64,000 nt of DNA from RYN-133 sp963785425 (GTDB taxonomy: Bacteria > Actinomycetota > Actinomycetes > Mycobacteriales > Jatrophihabitantaceae), in NCBI GenBank assembly GCA_963785425.1, contig CAWAVG010000002.1, positions 868,001 to 932,000 of the forward strand, given 5' to 3'. The position numbers and the translations under genes were made by a program. The notes under the pieces are model-generated. The model made no database searches and was not told where the DNA came from. It worked only from the letters and a program-made list of their open reading frames with translations. Shown in pieces: positions 38,097-46,189 of the stretch (position 1 is its first letter; each line of letters opens with the position of its first letter).

Positions 38097-39618
38097 GCGG
38101 GCCTATGAGCGCGTCGATGAGCGATTGCGCGTCGGGGCTGTTGTCGAGCAATTCGGCGACGTGCTTCTTCGTGCCGCGCAGCGGCTCGAGCATCGGCACA
38201 CGGACGAGCGACTCGCGCCCGACGTCGAAGATCACCGAATCCCACGACGCGGCGGCGACCGATGTGCCGTAACGGCGCAGGCACTCACCGCGGAAGTACG
38301 CCCGCGTGTCTTCAGGCGGCGCGTCGACCGCGTCCCGCGCTGCGCCGTCGTCGAGCAACGTCGTGATCGCGCCGCGCTCCACGAGCCGGTGGTAGAGCCC
38401 CTTCTCCGGGCGCACGTCGGAGTACTGCAGATCGACCAGTTGCAGCCGTGGCGAATCCCAGTCGAGGCCGTCGCGATCGCGGTAGCCGTTGAGCAGGCGC
38501 AGCTTGGCGACCCAGTCGAGTTCGGCGGCCAGTTGCATCGGGTCGCCGGCGAGGCGGGTGAGCACCGACTCCCAGCGGTCGAGCACGTCACGGGTCTGCT
38601 CGTCCGCGTCGTCGCCCTGCCGGTCGTCGACGAACTTGCGCGCGCGGTCGAGGTACTCACCCTGCAGGTCGAGGGCGGTTATGGTGCGGCCGTCGGCGAG
38701 CTGAATGCCGTGCTGCAACGACGGATCGTGGCTCACCGTGTGCAGTTCGCGGATGGGCTGGCCGATCGTCAGATCGTCGCCGAGGAAGTTCGCCTCGATC
38801 ATGGCCAGCACGAGCGCGGTCGTCCCGACCTTCAGATAGGTCGAGATCTCCGCGAGGTTCGCGTCGCCGATGATCACGTGCAGCCGGCGGTAGCGGTCGG
38901 CGTCGGCGTGCGGCTCGTCGCGGGTATTGACGATCGGCCGCTTCAGCGTGGTTTCGAGCCCGACCTCGACCTCGAAGAAGTCGGCCCGCTGGCTGATCTG
39001 AAAACCGGCCGTGCGGCCGTCCTGGCCGATACCGACTCGACCGGCGCCCGCGAAGACCTGGCGCGTGACGAAGAAAGGTACGAGATGTCGTACGAGGCTC
39101 GCGAACGGGGTGTCGCGGCTGCAGAGGTAGTTCTCGTGCGCGCCATACGAGGCCCCCTTGTTGTCGGTGTTGTTCTTGTAGAGATTGATCGGGGCGTTGA
39201 CGCCGGGCATCGTCGCCACCCGCCGCGCCGCCTCGAGCATCACCAGCTCGCCGGCCTTGTCCCACCGCACCGCGTCGAGGGGGTTCGTGACCTCAGGACT
39301 CGAGTACTCGGGATGGGCGTGATCCACGTAGAGCCGAGCACCGTTGGGCAGGATGACGTTCGCCATCCCGGTGTCCTCTTCGGCGTCGATGAACTCCTGC
39401 GCGACGGTTCCGCTTCCGCCGAGGTCGAACCCGCGGGCGTCGCGCAGCGGTGACTCCTCCTCGAAGTCCCAGCTGGCGCGCCGGGCGCGACCCGCCGGCA
39501 GCGCGCTCGCGTAGGCGTTGACCACCTGCGCCGACAGGAGCATCGCGTTGGCGGAGGGCTGGCCGGGCAGGCTGACGCCGTACTCGACCTCCGTGCCCAT
39601 GACCCGTCGAACGCTCAC
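38092..39618 (-). CDS. dop: Deamidase/depupylase of Pup, Dop
   Basis: A 508-residue protein close to mycobacterial Dop along its whole length. GTEVEYGVSLPG gives the metal-binding Glu near residue 10. The Dop-specific insertion loop (about residues 45-85) follows WDFEEESPLRDARGFDL. ARLYVDHAHPEYSSPE and NTRDEPHADADRYRRLH are the glutamine-synthetase-like nucleotide sites. Dop converts the C-terminal Gln of Pup to Glu and removes Pup from tagged proteins. The GTG at 39618 follows TAGCCT at 6 bases, which favours it over the ATG at residue 7. In most relatives pup and prcBA follow dop directly; here an unrelated MFS gene ends in convergence. Confidence 0.95.
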   Translation of the reverse strand: MSVRRVMGTEVEYGVSLPGQPSANAMLLSAQVVNAYASALPAGRARRASWDFEEESPLRDARGFDLGGSGTVAQEFIDAEEDTGMANVILPNGARLYVDHAHPEYSSPEVTNPLDAVRWDKAGELVMLEAARRVATMPGVNAPINLYKNNTDNKGASYGAHENYLCSRDTPFASLVRHLVPFFVTRQVFAGAGRVGIGQDGRTAGFQISQRADFFEVEVGLETTLKRPIVNTRDEPHADADRYRRLHVIIGDANLAEISTYLKVGTTALVLAMIEANFLGDDLTIGQPIRELHTVSHDPSLQHGIQLADGRTITALDLQGEYLDRARKFVDDRQGDDADEQTRDVLDRWESVLTRLAGDPMQLAAELDWVAKLRLLNGYRDRDGLDWDSPRLQLVDLQYSDVRPEKGLYHRLVERGAITTLLDDGAARDAVDAPPEDTRAYFRGECLRRYGTSVAAASWDSVIFDVGRESLVRVPMLEPLRGTKKHVAELLDNSPDAQSLIDALIGPR

Positions 39619-39624
39619 GACCTC

Positions 39625-39630
39625 AGGCTA
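39625..39630 (-). promoter_or_regulatory. -10 element TAGCCT for dop
   Basis: TAGCCT on the reverse strand ends 6 bases before GTG 39618, giving dop its own leaderless transcript. Confidence 0.5.
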
Positions 39631-39691
39631 CGGCCTTGCGCTGCGCGACGCCCGGCAACCGGCTCGGGGACGATCAGACGAGCTGCTCAGC

Positions 39692-40054
39692 TCATGCGGC
39701 CGCCGCCAGTCCCAGGGCCGCGGCGGCGGACGTGAGCACGACCGTCGCGGTGACATTCGCGATCACGTGTCGCCATGCGCTTTGCTGGATGAGCCGGACG
39801 GTCTCGAACATGGCGGTGCTGAAGGTGGTGTAGCCGCCGCAGAATCCGGTGCCCACGACGAGCACGACGTCCTTCCCGGCGTGATGGTGCAGCAGCAGGC
39901 CGGTGAGCACGCCGAGCAGCAACGACCCGGTGACGTTGATCAGCACCGTGGGCCAGGGAAAGGTCGTCGTGAACCGCGCTCGGAACGCGGCGTCGACGGC
40001 GAAGCGTGTGACGGCACCGAATGCGCCGCACACGCAGACCAGGGCGAACACCAT
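39692..40054 (-). CDS. crcB: CrcB/Fluc fluoride channel, second subunit
   Basis: A 120-residue protein with four membrane helices. The Fluc signature TLINVTGSLLLG occurs here as TVLINVTGSLLLGVLTG, preceded by AVTRFAVDA; the second-helix and third-helix region FCGGYTTFSTAMFE contains the conserved Phe residues and the Thr/Ser track for fluoride. In Fluc the two halves form an antiparallel dimer; actinobacteria typically make a heterodimer from two adjacent genes, as seen here. It passively exports fluoride. The ATG at 40054 overlaps the TGA of the upstream paralogue (TGATG), so the two are co-translated. Confidence 0.88.
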   Translation of the reverse strand: MVFALVCVCGAFGAVTRFAVDAAFRARFTTTFPWPTVLINVTGSLLLGVLTGLLLHHHAGKDVVLVVGTGFCGGYTTFSTAMFETVRLIQQSAWRHVIANVTATVVLTSAAAALGLAAAA

Positions 40055-40492
40055 CAGGCGAGGTCGTTCCGGTGGCGACGGTGACTGCCGGCCGCCGCGA
40101 TTCCTGCCACGGTGACTGCGATGCCGCGCGACGAGGCTCGCGACGAGATACGCGAATGCCGTGGCCGCTGCGTGGTCGCGCACCAGCAGATCGATCTCGA
40201 CAGCGAACGTGCTGCAGGTGGTGAGCGACCCGCAGAAACCGGTGCCTGCCAGCAATCGGATCCGGCGTTGTCTCGGCACCGTGGCGTCGCTGCGTGCCAG
40301 CGCCTCGAGCAGCGCACCGAGCACGAAGGCGCCGGCGAGATTGACGATGAACGTCGCCCACGGCCATCCGCCGGACGGCGTCGGGAACGCGCGCGAGAAC
40401 CCGTAGCGAGCCGCCGTCCCGACAACGCCGCCGAGCGCCACGAGTGCGAGCGAACCAGGCCGGATTCCGGAGCCGGACGGCACTTCGGTCAC
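40054..40492 (-). CDS. crcB: CrcB/Fluc fluoride channel, first subunit (one frameshift)
   Basis: The first of two tandem Fluc genes, about 146 residues when corrected. SLALVALGGVVGTAARYGFSRA starts helix 1, FIVNLAGAFVLGALLE matches the family N-x-x-G core, and GTGFCGSLTTCSTFAVEID is the fluoride-path helix. In the present sequence one extra base near 40124-40131 shifts the frame and fuses the reading frame to the second gene. Removing it gives AYLVASLVAGIAVTVAGIA and a natural TGA at 40054-40056, which overlaps the next ATG. The GTG at 40492 overlaps the TGA of the M48 gene (GTGA). The fusion in the current sequence is therefore artificial or a very recent mutation. Confidence 0.8.
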
Positions 40493-42414
40493 GACAGCAG
40501 CGCGGGTACCGGACAGTGCACCAGCGAGCACGCCGTGCGCAGCAGCTCGGCCTCGGCGACGGCGAGCTTGCCGTCAGCGGCGACTGCGGCGGTGATCGCC
40601 TCGATGAGCGGCTTCTTGTGCCGCGGATCGAGCGAGTCCAGCGGCTCCCAGACAGTGTCGAGGGCACGGACGAAGTCGGCGGGCGGCTGGAACGGTTGCG
40701 GCGGCAGCCCGAGCGCGGTGACGCCGGCTGCGAAGGCGTGCGCCGCGGCGTCCGGCGTGTCGTTGCCGGCTGCGGCCACTACCGCGAGCAGCGTGACGGC
40801 TGCTTGCTGCAGTTGCGGCACCGTTGCCCGTCCCGGTTTCGACCGGCGCGCCGGGTCGAGCGAGTCCTGCACGTAGGCGCGGACGAGCCTGGTGAGGCAG
40901 TACTCGTGGACGGTGAACGTGCCGTCGGAGAGCGCGAGCTCGTCCAACAGGCCGACAAGCGCATCGAGGCGCTGCGCGGGACGCGCGACGACGTTCGGCA
41001 TGGCGATGCCCACGAGCGGGATGCGCAGCAGCGGCGGCACGGCGGCGAGCTGTCCGTACATTCGTGCGGCGGCACTGGCGGCATCGGGAGCCAGACGCGC
41101 AGAGATGAGTGCCAGCTGCCTCGCACGCGCCTGCTCCGACGAGTCGAGCAGTAGCGCGAGCACCAGCGGCAGGGCGGTCGTGACCTGGGTCGGCGAGCGC
41201 GCGCACGTCCGGCCCGAGCTGTCCGGACAGCGCGGCGCCGCGCACGAGATCGTCAGCGCTGAACGTCCCGACCCGGCGGCGACACGTCGGCGGGCGTCAG
41301 CTGGACGCGCGCCGGTGCGGCGGAAGGGGTCGTGGCGCGGCCACCGGCGCCGCCAGCCCGAGCGCGGCGTCCTCGGCCAACCCGTCGGGCGGGGCGTCGT
41401 GGTAGCGCTGTTGCAGCGCGGCGACGGCGGCAGCGTCGAAGTCAGGCTCGAGTGCCTTGATGCGATCGAGCAGCGGCGGGTGGGTGGCCCACAGCTGGCT
41501 GATCGAGCGCTTGCCCTCGCCGAAGAGCATGTGGTTGATCTGCTTCTCGGTGTGGGTGTCGTGCAATTCCGATCCGGTCGGCACCCCGGCGATCTTCTTC
41601 AGCGCGCCGGACAGACCGGACGTCTGCCGCGTGAACTGCACCGACGATGCGTCCGCGAGCCATTCCCGCTGCCGCGACACCGCGGCCTTGATCATCCCCG
41701 CGAAGAACTGCCCGACGAATCCGAGGATCAGCGCGGCGAGCGCGAACACCACGATCGGGGCGGCGTTCTTGTCGCGCGACCGCCGCCACCGCCGAACTGC
41801 AGTACGCGAAGGCCGACGAGGCCGAGCAGCAACAGGCCGTTGAGCAGGCCGATCAGGCGCAGGTTCAGTTTCATGTCGCCGTTGAGCACGTGGCTGAACT
41901 CGTGGCCGATCACGCCCTGCAGCTCGTCACGGTTGAGCTGGTGGAGCGCTCCGGCCGTGACTGTGACTGCTGCGTCGGCGGGGGTGTATCCCGCCGCGAA
42001 CGCGTTGATGCCCTCCTCGCGCTCGAGCACGAACAGTCGCGGGACCGGCACGCCGGAGGCGATCGACATCTCTTCGACGACGTTCAGGTAGCGACGCAGC
42101 TGCGGGTCAGAGGTGGTCGGGTCGACGGGCACGGCACCGACCGACTGCGCGACCGCGACTCCCCCGGCGCGCAGCGCGATCAACTTCGATGCCGTGCCGC
42201 CGCCGATGAGCAACAACGTCCCGACGGTCGCGGCGACCAGCCAGCCGACAACCGAGGCCACCGAGCCTGCTCGCAACGCGATCAGCACGACCAGGTCGAT
42301 CACGGCGACGATCGAGATCACGGCGAGCACGAACAGGACGACCAGCTTGAGCGAGGTCCCGCGCGCGGCGTGCTGGCGTGCGAAGAAGTCGGCGCCCGAC
42401 GGCTGTGCTGCCAC
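40489..42414 (-). pseudogene. M48 (HtpX-like) membrane metalloprotease with TerB-like C-terminal domain; four frameshifts
   Basis: The reconstructed gene encodes about 640 residues. Two membrane helices lie near the N-terminus and two more later. The zinc motif is VIGHEFSHVLNG (HExxH), and the third ligand Glu region is SRQREWLADASSVQFTR. The C-terminal about 250 residues (ALLLDSSEQARARQLALI ... LDELALSDGTFTVHEY ... AVAADGKLAVAEAELLR) resemble TerB-like helical tails found in large M48 proteins of other phyla. Frame changes occur near 41775-41783, around 41310-41330 and 41250-41270, and near 41190. The HExxH protease core is intact. The GTG at 42414 follows lemA by 3 bases; LemA-M48 pairs are widespread. 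Confidence 0.75.
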
Positions 42415-42417
42415 CGA

Positions 42418-43017
42418 TCAGAACTGCACCTTCGGCGCTTCGCGGGTCTCGGGGTGATCCGGGCCGATCTCCCACAGCGCGGCCGGCGCGAAGTGGAACA
42501 TGCCCGCGAGCACGCTCGTCGGGAACACCTGACGGCTGTTGTTGTAGCTGTTCACGGAGTCGTTGTAGGCCTGGCGGCTGAACGCAACCCGGTTCTCGGT
42601 GGAGGTCAGCTCTTCCGACAGTTGCTGCATGTTCTGACTGGCCTTCAGGTCGGGGTACGCCTCGGCGACGGCGGTGAACCGGCCGAGCGCCGACGCGAGC
42701 GCGCCCTGGGTCTGGGCGAGCTGGGCCATCGCTGCCGGATCGCCCGGATTCGCCTTCGCAGCGCTGAGCCCCTGCATCGCCGCTCCGCGGGCCTCGGTGA
42801 CCGCCTGGAGCGTGTCGCGCTCGTGCGCCATGTAGCCCTTCGCGGTCTCGACCAGGTTCGGGATCAGATCGAAGCGGCGCTGCAGCTGGACGTCGATCTG
42901 CGAGAAGGCGTTCTGATAGGTGTTGCGGTTGCGGATCAGCCGGTTGTAGCCGCTGATCACCCACGCCACCAGGAGCAGGACGACGACGATGATCACGATC
43001 GTGATGACGAGACCCAT
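42418..43017 (-). CDS. lemA: LemA family membrane protein
   Basis: A 199-residue protein from ATG 43017. One membrane helix at the N-terminus (LVITIVIIVVVLLLVAWVIS) is followed by the LemA helical bundle: YNRLIRNRNTYQNAFSQIDVQLQRR, RFDLIPNLVETAKGYMAHER and YPDLKASQNMQQLSEEL, all strongly conserved. The end SRQAYNDSVNSYNNSRQVFP is also typical. LemA proteins are usually found with M48/HtpX-like proteases and are thought to support membrane-protein quality control or envelope stress response; the exact function is unknown. A TAGGCT element 7 bases before the ATG shows its own promoter, downstream of mpa. Two perfect 14-bp palindromes lie upstream. Confidence 0.92.
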   Translation of the reverse strand: MGLVITIVIIVVVLLLVAWVISGYNRLIRNRNTYQNAFSQIDVQLQRRFDLIPNLVETAKGYMAHERDTLQAVTEARGAAMQGLSAAKANPGDPAAMAQLAQTQGALASALGRFTAVAEAYPDLKASQNMQQLSEELTSTENRVAFSRQAYNDSVNSYNNSRQVFPTSVLAGMFHFAPAALWEIGPDHPETREAPKVQF

Positions 43018-43024
43018 GCCGCGC

Positions 43025-43030
43025 AGCCTA
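43025..43030 (-). promoter_or_regulatory. -10 element TAGGCT for lemA
   Basis: TAGGCT on the reverse strand ends 7 bases before ATG 43017, in leaderless position. Confidence 0.5.
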
Positions 43031-43068
43031 GCGCCGGAGCCGGCTGCGTGACCGCCACACGCGTTGGG

Positions 43069-43082
43069 TGACGTCGACGTCA
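43069..43082. promoter_or_regulatory. Perfect 14-bp palindrome TGACGTCGACGTCA upstream of lemA
   Basis: It lies about 40 bases upstream of the lemA -10, a good position for an activator or repressor. Confidence 0.45.
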
Positions 43083-43101
43083 ACCGTGGAGGCGTCACTC
43101 A

Positions 43102-43115
43102 ACCTCCGCGGAGGT
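43102..43115 (-). terminator. Palindrome ACCTCCGCGGAGGT just after mpa
   Basis: A perfect 14-bp palindrome begins 3 bases after the mpa stop. It could be a terminator hairpin for mpa or a protein-binding site for the lemA promoter. There is no U-tract. Confidence 0.4.
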
Positions 43116-43118
43116 CTC

Positions 43119-44885
43119 TCAGAGGTACTGACCCGTATTGCCGACCGTGTCGATCGAGCGCCCGGCGTCGGAGCCCTTGGCCCCGGACACGAGCGTGCGG
43201 ATGTAGACGATCCGTTCGCCCTTCTTGCCCGAGATGCGCGCCCAGTCGTCGGGGTTGGTGGTGTTGGGCAGGTCCTCGTTCTCGCGGAACTCATCGACGC
43301 ACGCGGCCAGCAGGTGTTGCAGCCGCAGCCCGCGTTGTCCGGTCGTCAACAGGTCCTTGATCGCCATCTTCTTCCCGCGGTCGACGATGTTCTGGATCAT
43401 CGCGCCCGAGTTGAAGTCCTTGAAGTACAGCGTCTCCTTGTCACCGTTGGCGTAGGTGACCTCGAGGAAGCGGTTCTCCTCCGACTCGGTGTACATCCGC
43501 TCGACCGTGTGCTGGATCATCGCGCCGACCGTGGCGTCGGCGTCGCCGCCGTGCTCGGCGAGGTCGTCGGCGTGGATGGGGATGCCCGTGACGATGTACT
43601 TGCTGAAGATGTCGCGCGCGGCCTCCGCGTCCGGACGCTCGATCTTGATCTTCACGTCCAGCCGGCCCGGCCGCAGGATCGCGGGGTCGATCATGTCCTC
43701 GCGGTTGGACGCGCCGATGACGATGACGTTCTGCAGACCCTCGACACCGTCGATCTCGCTCAGCAGCTGCGGGACGATGGTGTTCTCGACGTCGGACGAG
43801 ACGCCCGAGCCGCGGGTGCGGAAGATCGAGTCCATCTCGTCGAAGAACACGATGACCGGCGTGCCCTCGGACGCCTTCTCGCGGGCCCGCTGGAACACGA
43901 GCCGGATGTGGCGCTCGGTCTCGCCGACGTACTTGTTGAGCAGCTCGGGGCCCTTGATGTTCAGGAAGTACGACGTCGCCTTCTCATCGCCCTTGCTGAC
44001 ACGCTGCACCTGCTTGGCCAGCGAGTTCGCCACGGCCTTCGCGATGAGCGTCTTGCCGCAGCCGGGCGGCCCGTACAGCAGGATGCCCTTCGGCGGACGC
44101 AGCTGGTGCTCGCGGAACAGGTCCGCGTGGAGGAACGGCAGCTCGACCGCGTCGCGGATGGCCTCGATCTGCGACGTCAGGCCGCCGATGTCGGTGTAGT
44201 CGATGTCCGGAACCTCTTCGAGGATCAGCTCCTCGACCTCGCTCTTGGGCACCCGCTCGTAGGCGTAGGACGAGCGTCCGTCGAGCAGCAGCGAGTCACC
44301 GGCTCGCAACGGCGCCTCGCGCAGGATGTCGGCGAGGTGCACGACCCGCTCTTCGTCGGTGTGCCCGACGACCAGGGCGCGGTCGCCGCCGTCGAGCAGT
44401 TCCTTCAGCATCACGATCTCGCCGGCGCGCTCGAAGCCGCGCGCGGCCACCACGTTCATGGCCTCGTTGAGCATGACCTCCTGGCCGTGGCGCAGGTCGG
44501 CGACGGTCACTTCGGGCGAGACGGCGACGCGCAGCTTGCGGCCGGAGGTGAAGATGTCGACCGTGCCGTCGTCGAAGGCCTCGAGGAAGATGCCGTAGCC
44601 GCTCGGCGGCTGGGCGAGGCGGTCGATCTCCTCCTTGAGGGCGATCATCTGGTCGCGCGCCTCGCGCAGGGTCTGCGAGAGCCGGTCGTTGCGGTCGTTC
44701 AGCGCGGCGACGCGCGCCTGCGCCTCGGCGAGGCGGTCTTCGAGCATGCGCATGTGGCGCGGCGAGTCGGCGACCTTCGAGCGAAGCAGTTCCACTTCCT
44801 GCTCGAGGAACGCGGCGCGGCGGCGCGCGTCGGGATCGTCGTTCGGACGGTGTCCGGACTGCGGTTCGCGGGGCTCGGGAGCCAT
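43119..44885 (-). CDS. mpa: Proteasome-associated AAA+ ATPase Mpa/ARC
   Basis: A 588-residue ARC/Mpa protein. The N-terminal coiled coil is at about residues 20-95 (AAFLEQEVELLRSKVAD, DRLSQTLREARDQMIALKEEIDRL), followed by the double OB region (FLEAFDDGTVDIFTSGRKLRV). The AAA domain has Walker A GPPGCGKT near residue 275, Walker B VIVFFDEMDS near 345, and RPGRLDVKI (arginine finger region). It ends TGQYL, the motif that inserts into 20S proteasome pockets. Mpa recognises Pup through its coiled coil and unfolds the substrate. The ATG at 44885 follows GGAGGTGG. It is divergent from the ferredoxin gene. Confidence 0.95.
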   Translation of the reverse strand: MAPEPREPQSGHRPNDDPDARRRAAFLEQEVELLRSKVADSPRHMRMLEDRLAEAQARVAALNDRNDRLSQTLREARDQMIALKEEIDRLAQPPSGYGIFLEAFDDGTVDIFTSGRKLRVAVSPEVTVADLRHGQEVMLNEAMNVVAARGFERAGEIVMLKELLDGGDRALVVGHTDEERVVHLADILREAPLRAGDSLLLDGRSSYAYERVPKSEVEELILEEVPDIDYTDIGGLTSQIEAIRDAVELPFLHADLFREHQLRPPKGILLYGPPGCGKTLIAKAVANSLAKQVQRVSKGDEKATSYFLNIKGPELLNKYVGETERHIRLVFQRAREKASEGTPVIVFFDEMDSIFRTRGSGVSSDVENTIVPQLLSEIDGVEGLQNVIVIGASNREDMIDPAILRPGRLDVKIKIERPDAEAARDIFSKYIVTGIPIHADDLAEHGGDADATVGAMIQHTVERMYTESEENRFLEVTYANGDKETLYFKDFNSGAMIQNIVDRGKKMAIKDLLTTGQRGLRLQHLLAACVDEFRENEDLPNTTNPDDWARISGKKGERIVYIRTLVSGAKGSDAGRSIDTVGNTGQYL

Positions 44886-45023
44886 GCGGCCACCTCCAGG
44901 TTGCGTGGAGTGTTCGCGAAAACTCACCCTACACAGACCACCTGTCCGGGCAGGGCAATTAGGGTGGGCGCCGAGCCGGTAAAACCCCGGCGCTACCTCG
45001 ACGAAACATGGAGTTTCCCGCAC

Positions 45024-45302
45024 ATGCCCGACGAGCTCCAGGTCTGGATCGACCAAGATCTCTGCACCGGCGACGGCCTGTGCGTCCAGTACGCGCCCGA
45101 GGTGTTCGAGTTCGACATCGACGGCTTGGCGTATGTGAAGGACGACTCAGGTGACCTGCTCGCCGCCCCCGGGCAGCGCGCGCCCGTCCCGTCCGGACTG
45201 CGGCTGGACGTGATCAGCTCGGCCAAGGAGTGCCCCGGCGACTGCATCCACGTCGTCCGGACGGCCGACGACGTCGAGATCGCGGGCCCCGCCGCGTCCT
45301 GA
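45024..45302 (+). CDS. Ferredoxin, 3Fe-4S-type
   Basis: A 92-residue ferredoxin from ATG 45024. The cluster ligands are CTGDGLC (Cys-x5-Cys, with Asp at the place of the second Cys) and CPGDC near residue 75. The missing central Cys is typical of [3Fe-4S] ferredoxins of actinobacteria, which donate electrons to P450s or mycofactocin-type systems, although the C-P-G-D-C spacing is unusual. The middle insert DSGDLLAAPGQRAPVPSG lengthens the loop between ligands. It is divergent from mpa, a gene order also seen in mycobacteria. Its stop is embedded in a hairpin shared with trmI. Confidence 0.85.
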   Translation: MPDELQVWIDQDLCTGDGLCVQYAPEVFEFDIDGLAYVKDDSGDLLAAPGQRAPVPSGLRLDVISSAKECPGDCIHVVRTADDVEIAGPAAS

Positions 45303-45325
45303 CCGCGTCGGCCCCAGCCGGTCAG
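45299..45325. terminator. Bidirectional hairpin between the ferredoxin gene and trmI
   Basis: CTGACCG (45299-45305) pairs with CGGTCAG (45319-45325) over a 13-base loop; both stop codons are in the arms, as between the MFS gene and dop. Confidence 0.6.
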
Positions 45326-46161
45326 CCCTTCGCCGGGCGGCGCTGGCGCGGGGGCGCGGTCACGCCCGGAGCGAGGCGCCGCGCGCTCACCAGGAACGCG
45401 GTGTGGCCGATCATGCGGTGCTCGGGACGCACGGCCAGACCGACGACGTGCCAGCCGCGCATGAAGGTCTCCCAGGCGGCCGGTTCGGTGAACCCGCCGA
45501 GCTCACGGATCGCCTCGACCAGTCGCGACACCTGCGTAGTGGTCGCGACGTAGCCGATGAGCACGCCGCCCGGGTGCAGCGCGGCTGCCATCGTGGCGAG
45601 CACCTGCTCCGGGTTGAGCATGTCGAGGATCACGCGGTCGACCGACTCGTCCGCCGCATGCTCGATCGCGTCGCCGATGCGCAGTTCCCAGTTCGCCGGT
45701 CGCTCGCCGAAGAACGTGGTCACGTTGCGTGCGGCAACTTCGGCGTGGTCGTCGCGAACCTCGTAGGAGATCACCCGTCCGGACGGGCCGACAGCGCGCA
45801 GCAAGGCGCACGTGAGCGAGCCCGACCCGGCGCCGGCCTCGAGCACCGTGGCACCGGGATGGATGTCGCCCATTGTGATGATCTGCGCGGCGTCCTTCGG
45901 GTAGATCACGGCGGCGCCACGTGGCATCGACAGCACGAAGTCGACCAGTAGCGGACGCAACGCGAGGTAGAGCGTGCCCGCGCTCGACGTGACGACACTG
46001 CCTTCCGGTGCGCCGATCAGTTCGTCGTGCTCGATCGCGCCGCGGTGGGTGTGGAACTGCTTGCCCGCCTCGAGGGTGACGGTGTGCAGCCGGCCCTTGG
46101 GGTCGCTCAGTTGCACCCGCTCCCCTGCGCGGAACGGCCCCGATCCGGGTGCGGTGTTCAT
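45322..46161 (-). CDS. trmI: tRNA (adenine-58-N1)-methyltransferase TrmI
   Basis: A protein of about 279 residues. The N-terminal part RVQLSDPKGRLHTVTLEAGKQFHTHRGAIEH is the TrmI-specific beta barrel. The Rossmann core has VLEAGAGSGSLTCALLRAVG (motif I, about residue 105), SYEVRDDHAEVA and VILDMLNPEQVL (motif IV). The enzyme methylates N1 of A58 (and, in some species, A57) in the T-loop of tRNAs as a tetramer. The ATG at 46161 is chosen because earlier codons are outside the conserved region. In mycobacteria trmI also lies between recB-like genes and mpa, so the order here is ancestral. Confidence 0.93.
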   Translation of the reverse strand: MNTAPGSGPFRAGERVQLSDPKGRLHTVTLEAGKQFHTHRGAIEHDELIGAPEGSVVTSSAGTLYLALRPLLVDFVLSMPRGAAVIYPKDAAQIITMGDIHPGATVLEAGAGSGSLTCALLRAVGPSGRVISYEVRDDHAEVAARNVTTFFGERPANWELRIGDAIEHAADESVDRVILDMLNPEQVLATMAAALHPGGVLIGYVATTTQVSRLVEAIRELGGFTEPAAWETFMRGWHVVGLAVRPEHRMIGHTAFLVSARRLAPGVTAPPRQRRPAKG

Positions 46162-46189
46162 CGCCTGTTCATTCCCACCGGGTCGTCGC

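Noticed and set aside
39692..40531. Fused double CrcB protein as a natural single-chain Fluc
   Set aside because: The linker between halves is out-of-family, and a one-base correction gives two normal overlapping genes (TGATG).
43068..45302. 744-codon open frame on the plus strand
   Set aside because: Only its last 92 codons (ferredoxin) are real; the rest is antisense to mpa.
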